From: JAVVPL01 sp036655775
GTDB lineage: Bacteria > Bacteroidota > Bacteroidia > Bacteroidales > P3
Length of the DNA: 14,345 nucleotides
Direction of reading: 5' to 3'
Assembly (NCBI GenBank): GCA_036655775.1
Contig: JAVVPL010000049.1
Location: 1 to 14,345, forward strand
In this document: positions 1 to 6,300 of the stretch, in pieces
How positions within the stretch are numbered: position 1 is the first letter of the stretch
Layout: each line of letters starts with the position of its first letter
Position numbers and translations under genes: made by a program
The notes under the pieces: model-generated
The model's database searches: none
The model's input: the letters and a program-made list of their open reading frames with translations, nothing else
What the model was told of the DNA's origin: nothing

Positions 1-60
1 TCAAGGGTAGAATAGCGGTCTCCAAAACCGTTGATGGGAGTTCGAATCTCTCTGTTCCTG
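1..60 (+). tRNA. trnW: tRNA-Trp (CCA anticodon), 5' end missing
   Basis: This is the 3' portion of a tryptophan tRNA; about 11 bases lie before the window. The anticodon stem is 15-19 paired with 27-31, and the seven-base loop 20-26 carries CCA at 22-24. The T arm is 36-40 paired with 48-52, with the loop TTCGAAT at 41-47. The acceptor 3' strand is 53-59 and the discriminator base is G60, as expected for bacterial tRNA-Trp. CCA is not fully encoded, since the next bases are CAT. The gene ends 19 nt before secE, so the two are probably cotranscribed. A tRNA-Trp just before secE is a common Bacteroidetes arrangement. Confidence 0.93.
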
Positions 61-79
61 CATAAAAAAAATATTCATT

Positions 80-298
80 ATGTCAAAGATAGTAAATTAC
101 GTCAAATGCAGCTACGATGAATTGATGCACAAAGTATCGTGGCCTACCTATGCAGAGTTACAAAACAGTGCAGTTGTAGTATTCGTTGCATCACTCATTA
201 TTGCGTTAGTCGTTTTCTTAATGGATATGATTGGTGGTGCTCATCCCGATATGGCTTGGAAAGGCATATTAGGTTATATTTACAGCATCTTAAGTTAA
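80..298 (+). CDS. secE: Preprotein translocase subunit SecE
   Basis: SecE is the small clamp subunit of the SecYEG protein-conducting channel in the inner membrane. The 72-residue protein has the short single-span form seen in most bacteria, not the three-span form of enterobacteria. An amphipathic N-terminal helix (about residues 1-28) contains the conserved VSWPTYAEL segment at 19-27. One transmembrane helix follows at about 31-51 (AVVVFVASLIIALVVFLMDM), and the C-terminal tail is short. The ATG at 80 gives the expected N-terminus; no Shine-Dalgarno sequence is visible, only an A/T-rich leader. It lies between tRNA-Trp and nusG, the near-universal secE-nusG pairing, and probably belongs to the same transcript. 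A 115-nt gap separates it from nusG. Confidence 0.95.
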   Translation: MSKIVNYVKCSYDELMHKVSWPTYAELQNSAVVVFVASLIIALVVFLMDMIGGAHPDMAWKGILGYIYSILS

Positions 299-330
299 AA
301 AATGAATCAAAACCCATCAAAGATTTTTAG

Positions 331-349
331 AACGTAGCTTCCATACGTT
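331..349 (+). promoter_or_regulatory. Small inverted repeat in the secE-nusG gap
   Basis: AACGTA (331-336) and TACGTT (344-349) are perfect inverted repeats around a 7-nt loop. They could form a weak 6-bp RNA hairpin about 65 nt before the nusG ATG. No T-run follows, so it is not a terminator. It may be a processing or regulatory element, or chance. Confidence 0.25.
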
Positions 350-413
350 TAAAGAAAATTGAAGGGGAATTGTGTTTCTATATTATTTAAATAATTTTCA
401 GCAATTTCGAGCT

Positions 414-956
414 ATGAGCGAACAAGTGAAAGACTGGTATGTGGTCCGTTCCGTCAGTGGAAAGGAAAAAAAAGTCAAGGAGTACCTTGATAGTGAAATC
501 AACCGATTGAACTTGAAGGATTACATCTCGCAAGTGCTTATACCAACGGAAAGAGTATATTCAATTAGAAATGGTAAAAAAGTGAGTTTAGAACGCTCTT
601 ATTTACCAGGTTACATTTTGGTTGAGGCTTTTTTAGATGGTGAAATTCAACACATTATCAAAAACATTCCGAATGTATTAGGTTTCTTGGGATCTCAAGG
701 TGAAGCTGTTCCAATACGTCCTTCCGAAGTGAGTAGAATCCTCGGGAAAATGGATGAATTGGCCGACCAATCAGAAGAAATTTTGGAACCTTTTATTGTT
801 GGAGAGCCCGTAAAAGTAATTGACGGACCTTTTAACAATTTTTCGGCTGTAATAGAAGAGGTGAACGAAGAAAAGAAAAAGTTGAAAGTCATGGTTAAAA
901 TTTTTGGACGTAAAACTCCTGTTGAATTAAATTTTATTCAAGTCGAAAAAGAATAG
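414..956 (+). CDS. nusG: Transcription termination/antitermination factor NusG
   Basis: NusG binds the beta' clamp of elongating RNA polymerase, modulates pausing and termination, and links polymerase to the ribosome. From the ATG at 414 the protein is 180 residues. The NGN domain begins at WYVVRSVSGKEKKVKEYL (8-25), with the RSYLPGYILVE core at 61-71. The C-terminal KOW domain spans about 127-160 and includes GEPVKVIDGPFNNFSAVIEEV; an Ala stands where many homologues have a Gly in the KOW turn. The frame is open back to a GTG at 372, preceded by a purine-rich GAAGGGG, but those 14 extra residues resemble nothing in NusG, whereas MSEQ...WYVVR matches the usual N-terminus. Two consecutive TAG stop codons end the gene (954-959). 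It is followed by rplK, as in most bacteria. Confidence 0.95.
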   Translation: MSEQVKDWYVVRSVSGKEKKVKEYLDSEINRLNLKDYISQVLIPTERVYSIRNGKKVSLERSYLPGYILVEAFLDGEIQHIIKNIPNVLGFLGSQGEAVPIRPSEVSRILGKMDELADQSEEILEPFIVGEPVKVIDGPFNNFSAVIEEVNEEKKKLKVMVKIFGRKTPVELNFIQVEKE

Positions 957-967
957 TAGAACATTCA

Positions 968-991
968 TAGAGAAAGTGAAAACAATCTCTA
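968..991 (+). promoter_or_regulatory. Hairpin with GTGAAAAC loop upstream of rplK, candidate L1 site
   Basis: TAGAGA (968-973) pairs with TCTCTA (986-991) around a 12-nt loop that contains GTGAAAAC at 976-983. The same octamer occurs in a hairpin before rplA (1474-1481). Ribosomal L1 is known to repress the rplK-rplA mRNA in other bacteria by binding a mimic of its 23S rRNA site, and that rRNA site contains a GUGAAA stretch. Assigning this hairpin to L1 is inference; the stem is short and AT-rich. Confidence 0.35.
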
Positions 992-992
992 A

Positions 993-1019
993 ACTGTTAC
1001 ACATTATAAACAAAACAGT
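993..1019 (+). promoter_or_regulatory. Inverted repeat directly before the rplK start
   Basis: ACTGTT (993-998) and AACAGT (1014-1019) are perfect inverted repeats with a 15-nt AT-rich loop, ending 3 nt before the rplK ATG. If it forms in mRNA it would lie in the ribosome landing area and could affect translation initiation. It sits immediately after the GTGAAAAC hairpin, so both may belong to one leader structure. Confidence 0.3.
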
Positions 1020-1022
1020 ACA

Positions 1023-1463
1023 ATGGCAAAACAAATTAGCGCATTAATCAAGTTACAAATCAAAGGTGGGGCTGCGAATCCTTCTCCTCCTGTAGGTCCA
1101 GCATTGGGTGCTAAGGGTGTTAACATTATGGAATTTTGCAAACAGTTTAACGCTCGTACGCAAGATATGGCAGGGAAAATTGTTCCTGCAATTATCACCG
1201 TATATGCAGATAAATCGTTTGATTTCGTTGTTAAAACTCCTCCCGTAGCTATTCAGTTAATGGAAGTCCTCAAATTGAAGAAAGGTTCTGCTGAACCTAA
1301 CAGAGATAAAGTGGCTTCAATTACTTGGGAACAAGTGAAAGTTATAGCTGAATCTAAAATGCCAGACTTAAATTGCTTTACCGTAGAGTCTGCCATGAAA
1401 ATGGTGGCTGGAACAGCAAGAAGTATGGGGATTACGGTATCAGGTGAAATGACTGTAGCCTAA
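1023..1463 (+). CDS. rplK: 50S ribosomal protein L11
   Basis: L11 binds the GTPase-associated region of 23S rRNA at the base of the L7/L12 stalk, where elongation factors act. In many bacteria it is also needed for RelA to sense uncharged tRNA. The 146-residue protein has normal family length (about 140-147). The N-terminal domain shows GGAANPSPPVGPALGAKGVN at 15-34, with its proline-rich switch region. The central KTPPVAIQL lies at 71-79. The C-terminal rRNA-binding domain contains IAESKMPDLNC (108-118) and SAMKMVAGTARSMGITV (123-139). The start at 1023 gives the standard MAK N-terminus after an A-rich leader without a Shine-Dalgarno sequence. The gene lies between nusG and rplA, the conserved L11 operon order. 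Confidence 0.98.
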   Translation: MAKQISALIKLQIKGGAANPSPPVGPALGAKGVNIMEFCKQFNARTQDMAGKIVPAIITVYADKSFDFVVKTPPVAIQLMEVLKLKKGSAEPNRDKVASITWEQVKVIAESKMPDLNCFTVESAMKMVAGTARSMGITVSGEMTVA

Positions 1464-1468
1464 CAAAT

Positions 1469-1484
1469 TGAGTGTGAAAACTCA
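1469..1484 (+). promoter_or_regulatory. TGAGT-GTGAAA-ACTCA hairpin between rplK and rplA, candidate L1 site
   Basis: TGAGT (1469-1473) pairs with ACTCA (1480-1484), closing a GTGAAA loop; a T-G pair could extend the stem to 1468/1485. With the first A and C of the 3' arm the loop reads GTGAAAAC (1474-1481), identical to the octamer in the hairpin before rplK. It lies 6 nt after the rplK stop codon and 29 nt before the rplA ATG. No T-run follows, so it is not a terminator. A role in L1 feedback is inference. Confidence 0.35.
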
Positions 1485-1513
1485 GCATTAATAAATTAAA
1501 TAAACAACAATCA

Positions 1514-2203
1514 ATGGCAAAAATATCTAAAAAAAGAAAAGAAGCTTTAGCCAAAGTCGAAAAAGACAAAGTATATTCTCTAGAAGAAGCTGTAAAGCTT
1601 GTCAAAGAGATTACCTTTACTAAGTTCGATGCTTCTATAGATTTGGATGTGCGTTTGGGTGTTGACCCTCGTAAAGCGAATCAAATGGTTCGTGGAACTG
1701 TTTCTTTACCTCATGGTACAGGAAAAGTTGTAAGAGTGTTAGTACTTTGTACTCCAGATAAAATAGAAGAAGCAAAAGCAGCCGGAGCCGATTACTACGG
1801 ATTAGAAGAATACGTAGACAAGATTAAAGGCGGTTGGACGGACGTTGACGTTGTTATTACTATGCCAAGCGTAATGCCTAAAGTAGGTGCATTGGGAAAA
1901 ATATTAGGCCCTCGTGGTTTGATGCCCAATCCTAAAACAGGTACAGTAACCATGGAAGTGGGTAAAGCTGTTCAAGATGTAAAGGCTGGTAAAATCGACT
2001 TCAAAGTAGATAAGTTTGGTATTATACATGCAGGGGTAGCAAGAGCTTCTTTTCCTCAAGAAAAGATCCTAGACAATGCTCGTGAAGTATTACAAGCGAT
2101 TATCAAATTGAAACCTACTGCAGCTAAAGGACAATACATGAAAAGTGTATATCTTTCAAGCACAATGAGTGTAGGTATTTCAATTGATCCAAAATCTATT
2201 TAG
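1514..2203 (+). CDS. rplA: 50S ribosomal protein L1
   Basis: L1 forms the mobile stalk on the E-site side of the large subunit and helps release deacylated tRNA. In many bacteria it also binds its own operon mRNA to repress synthesis of L11 and L1. The 229-residue protein matches the usual length. A basic N-terminus (MAKISKKRKE) is followed by YSLEEAVKLVKE (21-32) and the rRNA-binding segment FDASIDLDVRLGVDPRKANQ (38-57). Domain II contains GKILGPRGLMPNPKTGTVT (128-146), the L1 signature. The tail runs through KSVYLSSTMSVGISID. The ATG at 1514 is preceded by A-rich sequence. The gene is 50 nt after rplK and 36 nt before rplJ, in one probable transcript. Confidence 0.98.
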   Translation: MAKISKKRKEALAKVEKDKVYSLEEAVKLVKEITFTKFDASIDLDVRLGVDPRKANQMVRGTVSLPHGTGKVVRVLVLCTPDKIEEAKAAGADYYGLEEYVDKIKGGWTDVDVVITMPSVMPKVGALGKILGPRGLMPNPKTGTVTMEVGKAVQDVKAGKIDFKVDKFGIIHAGVARASFPQEKILDNAREVLQAIIKLKPTAAKGQYMKSVYLSSTMSVGISIDPKSI

Positions 2204-2239
2204 TCAAATAAAAATTCAATCTGGTAAATTAATCAAGGT

Positions 2240-2761
2240 ATGAGAAAAGAAGAAAAAAGTCAAGTAATTGATGCGGTTTCCGAGCAAATAGCTTCAAAAT
2301 CGTATCTCTACGTTACCGACGTTACGGGTTTAAACGCAGAGAGTACGAATAAATTGAGAAGAGCTTGTTTCAGAAAAGGTGTCAAATTAATTGTAGTAAA
2401 AAATACCTTACTTAAAAAAGCCTTAGAAAAAACGGGTAAAGATTATTCCGAATTGTTTGATACGTTGAAGGGAACTTCAGCTATAATGCTTTCGGACATA
2501 AACAATGATCCCGCAAAATTGATTAAAGAATTTAGAGCAACCTCAGACAAGCCTATCCTTAAAGGGGCGTATGTAGAAGAATCCTTCTATATTGGCGACG
2601 ATCAGTTAGAGTCTTTAGTTCATATCAAATCTAAGAACGAATTAATCGGTGATATCATAAGTATGTTACAATCGCCTATGCAAAATGTAATGAGTGCCCT
2701 TCAATCGGGTAGCAATACAATTGCAGGAGTTGTAAAAACATTATCAGAAAGACCCGAATAA
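2240..2761 (+). CDS. rplJ: 50S ribosomal protein L10
   Basis: L10 anchors the L7/L12 dimers to 23S rRNA and so forms the base of the ribosomal stalk. The protein has 173 residues, normal for the family. The N-terminal rRNA-binding domain contains YVTDVTGLNAESTNKLRR (24-41), VKLIVVKNTLLKKAL (48-62) and LKGTSAIMLS (76-85). The long C-terminal helix that binds L7/L12 covers about residues 133-171 and includes MLQSPMQNVMSALQSGSNTI (142-161). It is followed 50 nt later by rplL, its binding partner. In other bacteria the L10-L7/L12 complex represses this mRNA through a leader upstream of rplJ. Here only 36 nt separate rplA and rplJ, and no clear leader structure was seen there. Confidence 0.97.
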   Translation: MRKEEKSQVIDAVSEQIASKSYLYVTDVTGLNAESTNKLRRACFRKGVKLIVVKNTLLKKALEKTGKDYSELFDTLKGTSAIMLSDINNDPAKLIKEFRATSDKPILKGAYVEESFYIGDDQLESLVHIKSKNELIGDIISMLQSPMQNVMSALQSGSNTIAGVVKTLSERPE

Positions 2762-2811
2762 GGTATTTAAAAAAAAAATTATTTTAGGAACCATTAAAAA
2801 AAATTAATACA

Positions 2812-3183
2812 ATGGCAGAGATCAAAGCTTTAGCAGAACAATTAGTAAATTTAACCGTTAAGGAAGTAAAAGAATTAGCCGATATTTTGAAAGAAGAATA
2901 CGGTATTGAACCAGCAGCCGCAGCTGTTGCAGTAGCCGCTCCTGCAGCCGCAGGTGCCGCAGTAGAAGAAAAAACCGCTTTTGATGTTATCTTAAAAGCA
3001 GCTGGTGCTAACAAATTAGCTATCGTCAAATTAGTAAAAGAACTTACAAGTTTAGGTTTGAAAGAAGCTAAAGAATTAGTAGATGCAGCTCCAAAACCTT
3101 TGAAAGAAGGCATTTCCAAAGATGAAGCAGAAGCATTGAAAAAACATTTAGAAGAAGCTGGTGCTGAAGTAGAAGTAAAATAA
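2812..3183 (+). CDS. rplL: 50S ribosomal protein L7/L12
   Basis: L7/L12 is the multicopy stalk protein that recruits and stimulates translational GTPases. The 123-residue protein has a standard layout. The N-terminal dimerisation domain (about 1-33) contains LAEQLVNLTVKEVKELADIL. An Ala/Pro/Val-rich flexible hinge follows (about 34-51). The C-terminal factor-binding domain (about 53-123) contains EKTAFDVILKAAGANKLAIV and KELTSLGLKEAKELVD. The ATG at 2812 follows an A-rich stretch without a Shine-Dalgarno sequence. It is the last ribosomal protein gene of the block. A 140-nt gap with terminator-like hairpins separates it from rpoB, suggesting that rplL is made in excess over polymerase, as expected for a protein present in several copies per ribosome. 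Confidence 0.98.
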   Translation: MAEIKALAEQLVNLTVKEVKELADILKEEYGIEPAAAAVAVAAPAAAGAAVEEKTAFDVILKAAGANKLAIVKLVKELTSLGLKEAKELVDAAPKPLKEGISKDEAEALKKHLEEAGAEVEVK

Positions 3184-3219
3184 TTACTTCTTTTAGACGG
3201 GGAGTTTAACCGCTCCGCT

Positions 3220-3266
3220 AAGAAAAGGAACATGACTTTTGTTTAAAAAGTCGTGTTCCTTCTTTT
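3220..3266 (+). terminator. Long hairpin between rplL and rpoB, probable attenuator or RNA processing site
   Basis: The arm 3225-3240 pairs with 3246-3261 over 16 bp, with one T-G pair and a 5-nt loop (GTTTA). Beyond a single A/C mismatch the stem extends by four more pairs, 3220-3223 with 3263-3266. A short TTTT run (3263-3266) follows the core stem before a G. This resembles an intrinsic terminator with a weak U-tract, so partial termination is more likely than complete. A known parallel is the E. coli rplL-rpoB gap, which carries an attenuator and an RNase III site. Because no promoter was found downstream, rpoB probably depends on read-through. Confidence 0.65.
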
Positions 3267-3267
3267 G

Positions 3268-3294
3268 CGTTTCTATTGAAACGTTTTGTTTTTA
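3268..3294 (+). terminator. Second small hairpin with T-rich tail before rpoB
   Basis: CGTTTC (3268-3273) and GAAACG (3278-3283) form a perfect 6-bp stem, or 7 bp with a G-T pair, around a TATT loop. TTTTGTTTTTAA follows directly. The stem is short, so alone it would be a weak terminator. In tandem with the larger hairpin just upstream it may add to attenuation. Confidence 0.4.
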
Positions 3295-3323
3295 ATTTGA
3301 ATTCTAACTAAAATCGTACTACC

Positions 3324-6300
3324 TTGTCATCTAAAACAATTAAAAAAGTAAATTTTGCTTCGACCAGACCGGCGGAGCATGTCGATTTTCTCGATATACA
3401 GTTAAAGTCATTTCACGACTTCTTTCAATTGGAAACCAATCCCGAAAATCGTGTTGATGAAGGTTTGTTCAAAGTGTTTGCAGAAAATTTTCCTATTACA
3501 GACGCTCGCAATAATTTTGAACTTGAATTTTTGGATTATTTTGTGGATCCTCCACGTTACTCCATAGAGGAGTGTTTGGAACGAGGATTGACATACAGTG
3601 TTCCACTGAAAGCCAAGTTAAAACTCTCGTGTACAGATACCGAACACGAAGATTTTAAAGATTTAACTCAGGATGTATACTTAGGAGCAATTCCTTATAT
3701 GACACCTAGAGGATCTTTTGTTGTAAACGGAGCCGAAAGGGTTATCGTTTCACAATTACACCGTTCACCAGGTGTGTTTTTCGGTACAAGCCATCACTCA
3801 AATGGCCAGCAATTATATTCATCGCGTATTATCCCTTTTAAAGGATCGTGGATGGAATTTACTACGGATATCAACAACGTAATGTATGCGTATATTGATC
3901 GTAAGAAAAAATTGCCAATTACAACTCTTTTGAGAGCTATCGGTTTTGAAACTGATAAAGATATTCTTGAAATTTTTGATTTAGCCCAAGAAATTAAAGT
4001 AAGTAAATCGGGCTTAAAAAAATATATAGGTGCACGTTTAGCTGCACGTGTTGTTCGTTCTTGGATTGAAGACTTCGTGGATGAGGATACAGGAGAAGTA
4101 GTTTCTATTGAAAGAACGGAAGTGCTTATTGATAGGGAAACCGAGTTGGAAGAAAAGCACATAGATATGATTGCCGATGCGGGTATTAAAACTATCTTGA
4201 TACACAAAGATGATAGTGCCACCACGAATGATTGTTCTATTATTTTTAATACATTACAAAAAGATGCGGCTAACAATGCAAAAGAAGCCGTAGAATATAT
4301 CTATCGTCAATTGCGTAACGCTGAACCACCAGATGAAGAAACCGCTCGTGGTATTATTGATAAATTATTTTTCTCTGATAAGCGTTATGATTTAGGTGAA
4401 GTAGGTCGTTATAGAATTAATAAAAAATTAAATCTACATACCTCTTTAGATGTTAGAGTGCTTACCAAAGAAGATATTATCTCAATTATAAAATATTTAA
4501 TAGAGCTTATTAATTCTCAAACAGATGTGGATGATATTGACCACTTAAGTAATCGTCGTATTCGTACGGTGGGAGAACAATTATATGCTCAATTTGGCGT
4601 TGGATTAAATCGAATGGCTCGAACCATACGAGAACGTATGAATGTTCGTGACAATGAGGTGTTTACACCAATGGATTTGATTAATGCCAAAACTTTATCT
4701 TCAGTTATTAATTCGTTTTTTGGAACCAATCAATTGTCTCAATTTATGGATCAAACCAATCCCTTGTCGGAGGTTACGCACAAACGTCGTATCTCTGCCT
4801 TAGGACCTGGTGGTTTATCGAGAGAGCGAGCTGGTTTTGAAGTGCGAGACGTGCACTATACGCACTATGGGCGTTTGTGTACAATTGAAACTCCTGAAGG
4901 TCCAAATATCGGTCTTATCTCTTCTTTGAGTGTTTATGCAACAATTAATAAATTAGGTTTTATTGAAACCCCTTATCATAGAGTTGAAAAAGGTCGAGTT
5001 ATATTTTCGGAAAAACCTACTTATTTGACTGCTGAAGAAGAAGAAGATAAGATTATAGCGCAAGCTTCTACACCTATTGCCAAAGATGGAACAATTACTT
5101 CAGACAAAGTAAAAGCTCGATTTTTAGCTGACTTCCCTATTGTAGACAAAGAACAAGTAAGTTTGATGGACGTTGCACCTAATCAAATTGCTTCCATTGC
5201 AGCATCTTTAATTCCCTTTTTGGAACATGATGATGCGAACCGAGCATTGATGGGATCCAATATGATGCGTCAAGCAGTTCCATTGTTAAATCCAGAAGTA
5301 CCTATTGTGGGAACAGGATTAGAACCCTTTGTTGCGCAAGATTCTCGTGTTTTGATTAATGCGGAAGGGGATGGGGTCGTAACTTATGTGGATGCGGATA
5401 GCATTACGATTCGTTATGATATGACCGAACAAGATAAATTATCTAGTTTTGACGATGAACTTAAAACCTATAATTTAATCAAATTCCAACGTACGAACCA
5501 AGGTACTTGTGTCAATTTAACCCCCATTGTTCGCAAAGGAGAAAAAGTACACAAAGATCAAGTTTTATGCGAAGGATATGCGACTAAGGGAGGCGAATTA
5601 GCGTTAGGTCGAAATTTGATGGTTGCATTTATGCCATGGAAAGGATATAATTTTGAGGATGCGATTGTGATTTCCGAACGTGTGGTCAAAGAAGATATTT
5701 TTACATCTATTCACGTGGAAGAATATTCATTGGATGTTCGAGATACCAAACGAGGAATGGAAGAATTGACCGATGATATACCTAATGTAAGTCAAGAAGC
5801 AACGAAAGATTTAGATTCAACAGGTTTAGTGAGAATTGGAGCCGAAGTAAAAGAAGGCGATATTTTAATAGGAAAGATTACTCCTAAAGGAGAATCCGAT
5901 CCTACACCAGAAGAAAAATTACTACGTGCTATTTCTGGAGATAAAGCTGGGGATGTTAAAGATGCTTCATTAAAAGTACCTCCTTCAGTACAAGGGGTTG
6001 TTATTGGAAAACATTTATATTCAAAAGCAGTTAAAGATCGTAAAACTAAAGCTAAAGACAAAGATATTATCAAAGCTTTAGAAAGAGATTTTTACAAAGA
6101 AGCACAAGATCTAAAAAATAAATTAGTTGACAAATTAATGATTATTTTAGGTGCTCAAAAATCCAATGGTGTATATAGCAATTTACATGAGGAATTAATT
6201 CCTAAAAAAGCTAAATTTACACAAAAAGCTTTAGCTGTAATTGATTTTCAAAACATTAATCCTGCTGATTGGACGAATGATAGTGATGCCAATACCTTGA

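Noticed and set aside
139..330. A 63-codon + strand frame overlapping secE
   Set aside because: It is out of frame with a confident secE and its Cys-rich product is not conserved in any family I know.
2204..2239. L10-type regulatory leader before rplJ
   Set aside because: The gap is only 36 nt, AT-rich and shows no stable pairing or kink-turn-like pattern; a leader reaching into rplA could not be judged by eye.
2933..2966. Repeated GCAGCCGC-type tract in rplL
   Set aside because: It is the Ala/Pro-rich flexible hinge of L7/L12 and not a DNA repeat element.
2784..3233. A 149-codon open frame on the - strand opposite rplL
   Set aside because: It mirrors the Ala/Glu/Lys-rich rplL codons, extends into the hairpin region, and its Ser/Ala/Phe/Thr-rich product resembles no family. 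rplL on the + strand is certain.
3284..3323. Possible rpoB promoter in TTTTGTTTTTAATTTGA
   Set aside because: The best match, TAATTTGA, misses the TAnnTTTG spacing by one base, and no -33 element is present at about 19 nt. The T-rich run is better explained as the tail of the small hairpin.
3794..4276. A 160-codon open frame on the - strand inside rpoB
   Set aside because: It lies wholly within conserved rpoB sequence, has Ser/Ile-rich low-complexity composition and no recognisable domain; it is a codon shadow.
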